Source: Burkholderiales bacterium
GTDB lineage: Bacteria; Pseudomonadota; Gammaproteobacteria; Burkholderiales; Ga0077523
NCBI GenBank assembly: GCA_019747905.1
Contig: JAIEQG010000043.1
Coordinates: 1 to 35,881, forward strand
Length of the DNA stretch: 35,881 nucleotides
Direction: 5' to 3'
Part shown: piece by piece, positions 23,815 through 31,990 of the stretch
Position numbering within the stretch: the first letter of the stretch is position 1
How the letters are laid out: each line of letters begins with the position of its first letter
The notes under the pieces: model-generated
Database searches by the model: none
Seen by the model: the letters and a program-made list of their open reading frames with translations, nothing else
Told to the model about the DNA's origin: nothing
Made by a program: the position numbers and the translations under genes

Positions 23815-25172
23815 TTGTCGACCGTGTAGCGAGCGACGCGCAGATCGTCCGACCAGAAATCCATCGGCAGCCCGGCCTTGTTCTTCAGATGGGTGAAGAA
23901 ATCCCTCGGCGTCGGCAACGACTCCCACACCTGCGGCAGGAAGGTGCCACGATGACCATCGTATTCCAGGATGAGACCGTCGACCTCGGGACGAAGCTGT
24001 GCGAGCAGGTCGTGTTCGTCGCGGAACGCCATGGGTGCGGGCACCGACAACAGCGACACTTCCACCGTGATCTGGTCGAACTCCCGCAACGACACCGGGC
24101 GAAAGCGCGGATCGAGAAACGCGGCCGAGCGGGCGTTGTGTTTCACGTCGTCCACCAGGGCGCGCCGCGCTTCCAGGCTGCCGATGCAACCGCGCAACCG
24201 GCCCTGGTACTTCAACGTGACGAAGGAAGCGCCGATCTCCTGCAGGAACGGAGCATCGTCGCGCGCCGTCAGCGCGAGGCCGAGCTGGCGGGCGATGGTG
24301 GCGCGCGCCAGGGGCAGCAGCACGGTGCCCTTGTCGGCAGCACCCGCATCGACCGGGCTAGGCATTGCGCCTTCGGTGAACGCCAGCGACGCATAGCCGA
24401 CGACCCGGCTCTTGTCGCCCGCGGTGTCGCCCGAGTTGCACACGTCGAGCAAGGTCGGGGTGAGACCGCGACGGCGCGCCACCAGCAGCAAGCCGTTCAC
24501 CGGTGTCGCGCCACAGGCGTGGTGGTGGTCGATGTGCGGATCGAGCGCCAGCATGTCGTGCACCGTCTGGTGGTCGGTGCGCTGTGCCGTCTGGTAGGGG
24601 AGGTAGTGCGAGAGGTCGGAACTCACCACGATGAGCGTTTCGGCACCGCCCCACAGGTGATCCAGCACTTGCGCGACTTCCTGCGGTGTGGCGTCCCCGA
24701 CCGCGAGCGGCACCAGCGTGAATGCGCCGAGCACCTCCTGCAGGAACGGCAGGTGCACTTCGAGCGAGTGCTCCTGGACGTGGGCCGCCGTGCTCTCGGT
24801 GACCTGCGGCAACGTGCGCAGCGACGTCACGGCTTCGGCGTCCACGGCGATCGGGCCCAGGGGCGTTTCGAACTGTTCGACCCCGGGCAGCGCGAGGCCC
24901 CGCACTGCCACCCGATGACAGGGGCCGAGGAGCACTACGCGCTTGATTCGCCCGCGGAGCCGCGCAATCCGCGCATAGGCCATCGCCGCAACATCGCCCG
25001 AATATACATACCCGGCGTGGGGGGCGATGATAGCCTTGGGCTCGAGCGTATCCGCCGGTGTGCGACGCGAGGCTGAGGCCAGCCGCTCCCGCACGTCGGT
25101 GCGCAGTTGCGATCCGTTGCCGGGATAGAAAGTCCCTGCGACGGCCGCGCGGCGGAGAGTGATCATGCTCAT
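23799..25172 (-). CDS. Fused AmmeMemoRadiSam proteins B and A (MEMO1-AMMECR1)
   Basis: The product is 457 residues, a natural fusion. Residues 1-275 are a MEMO1-type domain of the LigB-dioxygenase fold: AVAGTFYPGN at 10-19, PHAGYVYSG with H52, GPCHRV with H86, SSDLSHYLPY, and C220 in HHHACGATPVNG. H52, H86 and C220 correspond to the metal-binding His-His-Cys set of human MEMO1. Residues about 283-457 are an AMMECR1 domain with the conserved LRGCIG at 326-331 and the C-terminal FLPQVWE..PTPRDFFTHL. I chose ATG 25172 (ATG 25166 is possible) because homologous sequence begins just after it; no good ribosome binding site is visible. The two modules are usually separate genes, which supports physical cooperation with the radical SAM enzyme. 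Confidence 0.9.
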   Translation of the reverse strand: MSMITLRRAAVAGTFYPGNGSQLRTDVRERLASASRRTPADTLEPKAIIAPHAGYVYSGDVAAMAYARIARLRGRIKRVVLLGPCHRVAVRGLALPGVEQFETPLGPIAVDAEAVTSLRTLPQVTESTAAHVQEHSLEVHLPFLQEVLGAFTLVPLAVGDATPQEVAQVLDHLWGGAETLIVVSSDLSHYLPYQTAQRTDHQTVHDMLALDPHIDHHHACGATPVNGLLLVARRRGLTPTLLDVCNSGDTAGDKSRVVGYASLAFTEGAMPSPVDAGAADKGTVLLPLARATIARQLGLALTARDDAPFLQEIGASFVTLKYQGRLRGCIGSLEARRALVDDVKHNARSAAFLDPRFRPVSLREFDQITVEVSLLSVPAPMAFRDEHDLLAQLRPEVDGLILEYDGHRGTFLPQVWESLPTPRDFFTHLKNKAGLPMDFWSDDLRVARYTVDKWTET

Positions 25173-25219
25173 GGGCGAACGACCGTAACGCCGAACGGCC
25201 GGCGCGACAAGGGCGGGCA

Positions 25220-25249
25220 TTGACGTCTGCGGTCGCGGGCAACTACATT
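25220..25249 (+). promoter_or_regulatory. Promoter of the tetR-RND operon
   Basis: TTGACG at 25220-25225 and TACATT at 25244-25249 are separated by 18 bases. They match the sigma70 consensus at five of six and four of six positions. The -10 box directly touches the palindromic operator at 25250-25263. Confidence 0.65.
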
Positions 25250-25263
25250 ACTGACCGGTCAGT
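25250..25263. promoter_or_regulatory. Palindromic operator for the TetR-family regulator
   Basis: ACTGACCGGTCAGT is a perfect 14-base palindrome. It lies at the predicted transcription start, between the -10 box (25244-25249) and the regulator start (25282). TGACCGGTCA cores are common among operators of TetR-family repressors of RND pumps. Binding here would block the tetR-RND promoter. It could also affect the divergent AmrB-AmrA gene, which starts 77 bases away on the minus strand. Confidence 0.72.
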
Positions 25264-25281
25264 TATTTGAAGGCATTCGTC

Positions 25282-25965
25282 ATGGGTACGGGTACGACCA
25301 GGAAAGGCGGGGCGTCCGCGAGGACCGTGCGCGCAGAAGGCCGCTGGACGCGGCGCAAGGATGCGCGGCCGGCCGAACTGCTGGCGGCCGCCCTCGATCT
25401 CTTCGTGGAGCGCGGTTACGCCGGTACGCGGCTGGACGACGTCGCGAGCCGCGCGGGCGTCAGCAAAGGCACGCTCTACCTCTACTACTCCAGCAAGGAA
25501 GAACTGTTCAAGGCCGTCATCCGCGAGGGCCTGGTGCCGGTGTACGAACACGGCGAGCGCATGGTCGATGCCCATTCCGGCAGCGCGGAGGACCTGATCC
25601 GCAATCTCCTGCGCGCCTGGTGGGAGATGATCGGGGCCACCAACCTGGGCGGCATCCCCAAGCTCATGATCGCCGAGTCCGGCAATTTCCCCGAGGTGAC
25701 GCGCTTCTATTTCGACGAAGTGGTGAGTCGCGGGCGCAAGCTCGTCGCGCGCGCCGTGCGCCTGGGCATCGAGTCCGGCGAGTTCCGCGATCTCCCGGTG
25801 GACCAGATCGTTCGCCTCATGCTGGCGCCGGTGATGCTGATGGCCGTGTGGCGCTATTCCTTCGCGTTCTGCGATACGACGCCGCTCGATCCGGACAGTT
25901 ACCTCAAGCTGCACGTGGACGTACTGTTGAACGGATTGCGCGCGACCGAACCGGCGCTGGCGTGA
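25282..25965 (+). CDS. TetR-family transcriptional repressor
   Basis: The product is 227 residues and starts at ATG 25282; a TTG at 25267 is in frame but overlaps the operator region. The N-terminus has a basic arm, then the TetR helix-turn-helix: LAAALDLFVERGYAGTRLDD, followed by VASRAGVSKGTLYLYYSSKEEL, near residues 33-75. The C-terminal ligand and dimerisation domain includes a TetR_C-like region (FPEVTRFYFDEVVSRGRKL). The gene precedes the RND adaptor and pump by 32 bases and lies behind a palindromic operator, the usual layout of a repressor of its own efflux operon. The inducer is unknown. Confidence 0.9.
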   Translation: MGTGTTRKGGASARTVRAEGRWTRRKDARPAELLAAALDLFVERGYAGTRLDDVASRAGVSKGTLYLYYSSKEELFKAVIREGLVPVYEHGERMVDAHSGSAEDLIRNLLRAWWEMIGATNLGGIPKLMIAESGNFPEVTRFYFDEVVSRGRKLVARAVRLGIESGEFRDLPVDQIVRLMLAPVMLMAVWRYSFAFCDTTPLDPDSYLKLHVDVLLNGLRATEPALA

Positions 25966-25997
25966 CCGTGTTGCTCCATTCTCTCGAAAGACGAATC

Positions 25998-27092
25998 ATG
26001 AAGAATCACCCGACGGTCGCTGTACCGACAGTTGTGCTCGTCCTAGCGGCATCGCTGCTCGCGGCTTGCTCGAAGGAAGAGAAGGCAGCCGACGCGGCGC
26101 GTGCGGTCAACGTCGTCAAGGTCGATGCCGTCAGCGGCGAGCTGGGGGCCAGCTATACCGGCGAGGTGCGCGCGCGCTTCGAGACGGCGCTCGGCTTCCG
26201 GGTCCCGGGCAAGATCACGGCGCGCCTGGCGGAAGTGGGCGATGCGGTGAAGCAGGGCCAGGTCCTGGCGCGGATCGATCCCGGCGATCAACGTCTCGGC
26301 ATCGAGGCGGCCCGGCAGCAGGTGGCTGCGGCCCAGACCAACTACGACCAGAATGCCGCCGATCTGGCGCGCTTCCAGGAGCTCGCGAAGCAAGGCTTCA
26401 TCAGCGCGGCCGAAGTGGAGCGGCGCGCCACTGCCACGCGCGTCGCGGCGGCGCAGCTCGATCAGGCCAAGGCCCAGCTCGGCACCAACGAGAACCAGGC
26501 CGCGTACACGCAACTGCGCGCCGACCACGACGGGGTGGTGACGGCCATCGGTGCGGAAGTGGGCCAGGTGGTCGCGGCGGGCCAGATGGTCATGCGGGTG
26601 GCACGGCGCGGCGACATGGAGGTCGCGATCAACGTGCCGGAAAACCGGCTCGCCGACGTGAACAAGGCCGACAAGGTCAAGATCGACTTCTGGGCCCAGC
26701 CCGACAAGCTGCTGGACGGCAAGGTGCGCGAGATCGCGCCCAGTGCCGATCCGGTCACGCGCACGTACACGACGAAAGTGACCATCCTGGGCGGCGACCG
26801 CGACATTCACCTCGGCATGACGGCCAATGTTTACTTCAGGACCAACGGTCACGCTGCCGTGGTGCGCCTGCCATCGTCGGCGCTGTACCAGAAGGGCGAC
26901 GAGATGGCGGTGTGGGTGGTGGATCCGAAGACCTCGCAGGTGAGCCTGCGTCCGGTCAAGGTGGATCGCTACAGCGACGAAGCGGTGCGGGTCACCGAAG
27001 GCCTCAGCGGTGGTGAACTGGTGGTGCGTGCCGGCGTACACAAGCTGTTTCCGAACGAGAAGGTGCGCATCCTCGCCGAGGCGCCGCGGTGA
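25998..27092 (+). CDS. RND efflux periplasmic adaptor (membrane fusion) lipoprotein
   Basis: The product is 364 residues and starts at ATG 25998 with GAAAG upstream. MKNHPTVAVPTVVLVLAASL followed by LAAC gives a lipoprotein signal with C24 as acylated residue. The mature protein has the MFP order: barrel-sandwich half FRVPGKITARLAEVGDAVKQ.Q, a coiled-coil hairpin of about residues 100-165 rich in Ala, Gln and Glu, the second lipoyl half (DGVVTAIGAEVGQVVAAGQ), then beta-barrel and membrane-proximal domains. It would link the inner-membrane pump encoded next to an outer-membrane channel. The last four bases overlap the pump start. No TolC-type channel gene is in the window. Confidence 0.92.
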   Translation: MKNHPTVAVPTVVLVLAASLLAACSKEEKAADAARAVNVVKVDAVSGELGASYTGEVRARFETALGFRVPGKITARLAEVGDAVKQGQVLARIDPGDQRLGIEAARQQVAAAQTNYDQNAADLARFQELAKQGFISAAEVERRATATRVAAAQLDQAKAQLGTNENQAAYTQLRADHDGVVTAIGAEVGQVVAAGQMVMRVARRGDMEVAINVPENRLADVNKADKVKIDFWAQPDKLLDGKVREIAPSADPVTRTYTTKVTILGGDRDIHLGMTANVYFRTNGHAAVVRLPSSALYQKGDEMAVWVVDPKTSQVSLRPVKVDRYSDEAVRVTEGLSGGELVVRAGVHKLFPNEKVRILAEAPR

Positions 27093-30000
27093 TTCCGACC
27101 CGCTTCAACGTCTCCGAGTGGGCGCTCAAGCACCAGACGCTGGTGCTGTATTTCATGCTGGCGCTGTCGGTGGCGGGCATCTTCGCGTATCTCAAGCTCG
27201 GTCAGAACGAAGACCCCGCCTTCACCTTCAAGGTGATGGTGGTGCGCACGCTGTGGCCCGGTGCGAGCGCCAAGGAGGTGGAGCAGGAGGTCACGGAACG
27301 CATCGAGAAGAAGCTGCAGGAAACGCCGTGGTTCGATTTCACGCGCAGCTACTCGAAGGCCGGCGAGTCGATGATCTTCGTCACGTTGAAGGACTACACG
27401 CCGCCCAAGGACGTGCCGGACGCCTGGTACCAGGTGCGCAAGAAGGTCGCCGACATCCGCGGCCAGCTGCCGGCCGGGGTGCGTGGTCCGTTCTTCAACG
27501 ACGAGTTCGGCGACACCTTCGGCACGATCTACGCCTTCACTGCCGACGGCTACTCCTTCGCCGAACTGCGTGACCATGTCGAGAACGTCCGCCGCCAGCT
27601 GCTGCTGGTGCCGGACGTAGGCAAGGTGGACGTGCTCGGCGAACAGGTGGAGAAGATCTGGATCGAGCTGTCGCACAAGAAGCTCGCCACACTGGGCATC
27701 GAGCCGATCTCGCTGTTCGCGGTGCTGAGCCAGCAGAACGCAATGGTGCCCGCCGGCGCCTTCGAGACGCGCTCGGACAAGGTGTTCGTGCGGGTGTCCG
27801 GCGACTTCAAGTCCGTGGAGAGCATCCGCGAGATCGGCATCCAGGCCAACGGCAAGCTGTTCCGCCTGGGCGACATCGCACGCATCTATCGCGGCTACGT
27901 GGATCCGCCGGATCTGCTGTTCCGCTATCGCGGCGAACCGGCCATGGGGCTCGCGGTGTCCATGCGCAAGGGCGGCGACATCATCGCGCTCGGCCATCAC
28001 CTGGACGAGCGCATGAAGGCGCTCAAGGCCGACCTGCCCGTGGGTATCGAAGTGCACCCGGTCGCCGATCAACCCCAGGTGGTGTCGCGATCCATCGGCG
28101 AGTTCATGCGCACGCTCACCGAGGCCGTGATCATCGTGCTGGCAGTGAGCTTCATCAGCCTGGGGCTGCGCACCGGCATCGTGGTGGCGCTGTCGATTCC
28201 GCTGGTGCTGGCGACCACGTTCCTGTTCATGCTGCTCTTTGGCATCGACCTGCAGCGCATCTCGCTCGGGGCGCTGATCATCGGCCTCGGCCTGCTGGTG
28301 GACGATGCCATCATCGCTACCGAAATGATGGCGATCAAGATGGAGCAGGGCTGGGACCGGTTTCGCGCCGGCAGCTTCGCCTACACCTCGACCGCGCCGT
28401 CGATGCTGACCGGCACGCTCGTGACCGCGGCCGGCTTCCTGCCGGTGGGGCTCGCCAAGTCGGCCGCCGGCGAGTACACGTTCTCCATCTTCGCCGTGGT
28501 GACCATCTCGCTGCTCGTGTCGTGGGTGGTCGCGGTCGTGTTCACGCCGTACCTGGGTTATCACCTGCTGCCGGATTTCTCCAAGGGCCATCAGGAGAAC
28601 GCGCTCGCCCGCTTCGTGCGCAAGCTGTTGCGACGGCCGCCGCCCGTCGCGTCGGCGCACTCCGGTCACGAACAGGACGTCTACGATCGGCCGCTCTACC
28701 GGCGCTTTCGCGCGCTGGTCACCTGGTGCGTCACATTCCGCAAGACCGTGATCGCGATCACCGCCGCGGTGTTCGTGTTGTCCGTGGTCGGTTTCGGCCT
28801 GGTGCAGCAGCAGTTCTTCCCGTCGGCGAACCGCCCCGAACTGGTGGTCGACCTGTGGTTGCCGAACGGTTCGTCGATCACCGCATCGGACGAGCAGGCA
28901 CGTCGGTTCGAGAAACTGCTGGCCGCCGATCCGGACGTGGCGAGTTTCGTGACTTACGTGGGCGGCGGCAGTCCGCGCTTCTACCTGCCGCTCGACCAGC
29001 AACTCTTCAACGCCAATCTTGCCGAGTTCGTGGTCACCGCGAAGAGCAACAAGGCACGCGACGCGCTCCAGCAGCGCCTCGAGGAAATCATCGAGAACCA
29101 GTTCACGCTGGTGCGCGGGCGCGTGTCGGTGCTGCAGAACGGGCCGCCGGTGGCCTATCCGGTGGCGTTCCGGGTGAGCGGTCCGGACTATGGCGAACTG
29201 CGGCGCATCGCCGGCGAGGTGGCCGACGTGATGCGCGCCAACGCCAACATGCGGCTCGTGCATCTGGACTGGAACGAGAAGAGCAAGGTGGTGTATCTCG
29301 ACATCGATCAGAACAAGGCACGTCTCATCGGGGTCACTTCGTCGGGGCTGTCGAACATGTTGAACGCGGTCCTGTCGGGCTATTTCGTGACCGAGTTCCG
29401 GGAGCGCGACAAGCTGATCGAGGTGCTGGCGCGGGCCGAAGGTGCGGAACGCAAGAGCCTGGAGGAGGTCGGGGACATCAACATCCCGACCCAGAGCGGT
29501 CGCTCGATTCCGTTGTCGCAGGTGGCCACCGTGCGCTACGCGCAGGAAGACGGCGTGATCTGGCGCCGCAACCGGGTGCCTACCATCACGGTGCAGGGCG
29601 ACGTGAAGGGCCATATCCAGGCGCCGGTGGTGTCGAAGGAGATCGAACCGAAGCTCGACGCGGTCAAGGCGAACCTCCCGCCCGGCTACCACATCGAAAT
29701 GGGCGGGGCGATCGAGGAGAGCGCACGCGGCCAGGGTTCGGTGAACGCGGTCGTGCCCGTCATGCTGATCACCGTGGTGACGCTGCTGATGCTGCACCTG
29801 CAGAGCTTCCAGAAGACCTTCCTGGTGCTGTTGACCGCGCCGCTCGCGATCATCGGCGTGACGCTGTTCCTGCTGGTCGGGAACGTGCCGTTCGGCTTCG
29901 TCGCGATGCTGGGCTTCATCGCGCTGTTCGGCATGATCATGCGCAACTCCATCATCCTGGTGGACCAGATCGAGCAGGACATCGGTGCGGGCCATCCGCC

Positions 30001-30220
30001 GTGGGACGCGGTGATCGACGCCACCGTGCGCCGCATGCGCCCGATCATGCTGACGGCGGCGGCGGCGATCCTCGCGATGATTCCGTTGTCGCGCTCGAAC
30101 TTCTGGGGGCCGATGGCGGTCGCCATCATGGGCGGGCTGCTGGTGGCGACGATCCTGACCCTGTTGTTCCTGCCGGCGCTCTACGCGGCATGGTTCCGGG
30201 TGCGCAAGCCGGCTGTCTGA
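27089..30220 (+). CDS. RND-family efflux pump permease
   Basis: The product is 1043 residues and starts at GTG 27089 inside the end of the adaptor gene (GTGA). Length and hydropathy fit an AcrB-like trimeric proton/drug antiporter: TM1 near residue 20, a first large periplasmic loop, TM2-7 from about 340, TM8-12 after 870. The proton-relay pair is in TM4 (GLGLLVDDAIIATEMM). The porter region starts GQNEDPAFTFKVMVV, characteristic of a COG0841 subgroup different from AcrB itself. LFGMIMRNSIILVDQIEQD near the C-terminus is the TM10-11 signature. Substrates are unknown. Together with the TetR regulator and the adaptor it forms a drug or solvent efflux operon. Confidence 0.93.
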   Translation: MIPTRFNVSEWALKHQTLVLYFMLALSVAGIFAYLKLGQNEDPAFTFKVMVVRTLWPGASAKEVEQEVTERIEKKLQETPWFDFTRSYSKAGESMIFVTLKDYTPPKDVPDAWYQVRKKVADIRGQLPAGVRGPFFNDEFGDTFGTIYAFTADGYSFAELRDHVENVRRQLLLVPDVGKVDVLGEQVEKIWIELSHKKLATLGIEPISLFAVLSQQNAMVPAGAFETRSDKVFVRVSGDFKSVESIREIGIQANGKLFRLGDIARIYRGYVDPPDLLFRYRGEPAMGLAVSMRKGGDIIALGHHLDERMKALKADLPVGIEVHPVADQPQVVSRSIGEFMRTLTEAVIIVLAVSFISLGLRTGIVVALSIPLVLATTFLFMLLFGIDLQRISLGALIIGLGLLVDDAIIATEMMAIKMEQGWDRFRAGSFAYTSTAPSMLTGTLVTAAGFLPVGLAKSAAGEYTFSIFAVVTISLLVSWVVAVVFTPYLGYHLLPDFSKGHQENALARFVRKLLRRPPPVASAHSGHEQDVYDRPLYRRFRALVTWCVTFRKTVIAITAAVFVLSVVGFGLVQQQFFPSANRPELVVDLWLPNGSSITASDEQARRFEKLLAADPDVASFVTYVGGGSPRFYLPLDQQLFNANLAEFVVTAKSNKARDALQQRLEEIIENQFTLVRGRVSVLQNGPPVAYPVAFRVSGPDYGELRRIAGEVADVMRANANMRLVHLDWNEKSKVVYLDIDQNKARLIGVTSSGLSNMLNAVLSGYFVTEFRERDKLIEVLARAEGAERKSLEEVGDINIPTQSGRSIPLSQVATVRYAQEDGVIWRRNRVPTITVQGDVKGHIQAPVVSKEIEPKLDAVKANLPPGYHIEMGGAIEESARGQGSVNAVVPVMLITVVTLLMLHLQSFQKTFLVLLTAPLAIIGVTLFLLVGNVPFGFVAMLGFIALFGMIMRNSIILVDQIEQDIGAGHPPWDAVIDATVRRMRPIMLTAAAAILAMIPLSRSNFWGPMAVAIMGGLLVATILTLLFLPALYAAWFRVRKPAV

Positions 30221-30267
30221 GCCGCATCCGCTATGCTTTGGTCCGTTCGATGTTGCGTGGAGTGAGC

Positions 30268-31959
30268 GTGCCGGGTCTCCGTGGGGTTCGTCGCAGGGCG
30301 CTGCTGCCGGTCCTGTTCGTCTTCGTCGCCGCCTTCGCCGCGGCCACACCGGCGCTCGCCGGGCGCTATGCGGTCGCGAGCGCCCACCCGCTCGCCACGG
30401 CTGCCGGCGAACAGGTGCTGGCCGATGGCGGCACGGCATTCGACGCCGCGGTAACGGTGGCGGCGACGTTGGCCGTGGTGGAGCCGTTCGCTTCCGGGCT
30501 GGGCGGCGGCGGATTCTTCCTGCTGCATCGCGCGTCCGACGGATTCGAAGTGGTGGTGGATGCGCGCGAGACAGCGCCGCAAGCGGCATCGCGCGACATG
30601 TATCTCAACGATCGCGGTGAACTCGATGCGCGCGCGTCGCTGGATGGCGGCAAGGCGGCCGGCATCCCGGGTACGCCGGCCGGCCTCGCCCACATCGCGC
30701 AGCGGTATGCCCGTCTGCCGCTGGCGCGCCTGCTAGCGCCCGCCATCGAGCTGGCGGAGCAGGGTTTCGCGGTGGATGGCCGCTATGCCGCGGCTGCGTT
30801 CTGGCGTCTTTCCGCGCTGAAGGCGGACCCGGCCGCCGCCAAGATCTTCCTCGATCAGGGCATCGCACCGTCGCCCGGGTCCTTCGTGAAGCAGCCCGCC
30901 CTGGCGGCGACCCTGCGAGCGATCGCCGAACGCGGGGCGGACGGGTTCTACCGTGGGCCGGTCGCCGAGGAAATGGTCCGCGGCGTGCGTGCCGCCGGTG
31001 GCATCTGGAGCCTCGAGGATCTCGCGCGCTATCGGCTGATGGAGCGCGATCCGTTCAAGTTCCGCTACCGCGACGCGACCATCACGACCATCTCGCTGCC
31101 CTCCAGCGGCGGTCTGGTGCTCGCGCAGGCGTTGCAGATCCTCGAGCGCTACGACTTCACGGATCTGCCCGTCGCCGAGCGCGACCACCGGATCGTCGAG
31201 GCGCTGCGACGCGGCTTTCACGACCGGGCGCGCTACATGGGCGACGCGGACTTCGTGACCGTGCCGCAAGCACGCTTGCGGAGCCGAGAGTATGCGGCGG
31301 AGCGCGCCGCGAGCATCGATCCGGGGCGGGCCACGCCCAGCAGCGAACTCGGCACGCAGTCGGCCGCGGCCGACGGGACCAACACCACGCACTTCTCGAT
31401 CGTCGATGCCGAGGGCAATCGCGTCGCCGCCACGCTGAGCGTCAACGGGCCTTTCGGCGCGGCGACGATGGCGGGGTCGAGCGGCGTGCTGCTCAACAAC
31501 ACCATGAACGATTTCGCGCTCACGCCCGAAGCGTCGAATCTCTACGGCCTCTCCGGCAGCCACGCCAACCTGATCGCACCGGGCAAGCGGCCGCTGTCGT
31601 CCATGTCGCCCGCGTTCGTGGAGGATCAGCGCGGCGTGCTCGTGCTGGGCACGCCGGGCGGATCGCGCATCATCAGCATGGTGCTGCTCGGCATCCTGAC
31701 CCATCTTGGCGCCGGCCCGGTGGATCCGGAGCGCGTCGTCGGCACGCCGCGGTTCCATCACCAGTACCTGCCGGACCGGATCGAGACCGAACCGGGGCAG
31801 TTCGGGCTCGAATGGAAACAGGCGCTCGAGGCCAAGGGGCACGTGGTGCAGGAAGGCAAGCGGCGCTGGGGCAACATGCAGGCCGTGTTCGTCGACGGGG
31901 CGACCCGTGAAGCCACCGCCGCGAGCGACCCGCGCGGCAAGAGCGGCGTATTGTTCTGA
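30268..31959 (+). CDS. ggt: Gamma-glutamyltranspeptidase
   Basis: The product is 563 residues and is predicted to be periplasmic. I prefer GTG 30268 because GGAG (30259-30262) is spaced well and because it gives a good signal peptide ending ATPALAG; ATG 30250 is the alternative but has no ribosome binding site. It hydrolyses or transfers the gamma-glutamyl group of glutathione and is cut autocatalytically into two subunits. The nucleophile is T373 in TNTTHFSIVD, which becomes the N-terminus of the small subunit. AFDAAVTVAATLAVVEPFASGLGGGGF, GIPGTPAGL, RPLSSMSPAFV and GTPGGSRI are family signatures, split here by position. It lies 47 bases after the pump gene and 31 before sorA, so it could be read with either. 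Confidence 0.93.
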   Translation: MPGLRGVRRRALLPVLFVFVAAFAAATPALAGRYAVASAHPLATAAGEQVLADGGTAFDAAVTVAATLAVVEPFASGLGGGGFFLLHRASDGFEVVVDARETAPQAASRDMYLNDRGELDARASLDGGKAAGIPGTPAGLAHIAQRYARLPLARLLAPAIELAEQGFAVDGRYAAAAFWRLSALKADPAAAKIFLDQGIAPSPGSFVKQPALAATLRAIAERGADGFYRGPVAEEMVRGVRAAGGIWSLEDLARYRLMERDPFKFRYRDATITTISLPSSGGLVLAQALQILERYDFTDLPVAERDHRIVEALRRGFHDRARYMGDADFVTVPQARLRSREYAAERAASIDPGRATPSSELGTQSAAADGTNTTHFSIVDAEGNRVAATLSVNGPFGAATMAGSSGVLLNNTMNDFALTPEASNLYGLSGSHANLIAPGKRPLSSMSPAFVEDQRGVLVLGTPGGSRIISMVLLGILTHLGAGPVDPERVVGTPRFHHQYLPDRIETEPGQFGLEWKQALEAKGHVVQEGKRRWGNMQAVFVDGATREATAASDPRGKSGVLF

Positions 31960-31990
31960 TGTCACGACGGGCCACGGGAGGGATTGCCGC

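Noticed and set aside
23815-24189. Possible N-terminal extension of the radical SAM enzyme
   Set aside because: The extra codons lie over the MEMO1-AMMECR1 gene in another frame and give Arg/Gly-rich shadow sequence.
28522-30267. Possible long N-terminal extension of gamma-glutamyltranspeptidase
   Set aside because: The in-frame upstream part overlaps the RND pump in another frame; a normal signal peptide begins at 30268 with a ribosome binding site.
26969-30589. A 1206-codon minus-strand open frame opposite the RND pump gene
   Set aside because: The translation is a low-complexity His/Arg/Asp-rich shadow of the RND gene, with no start signal or domain; the plus-strand gene is certain.
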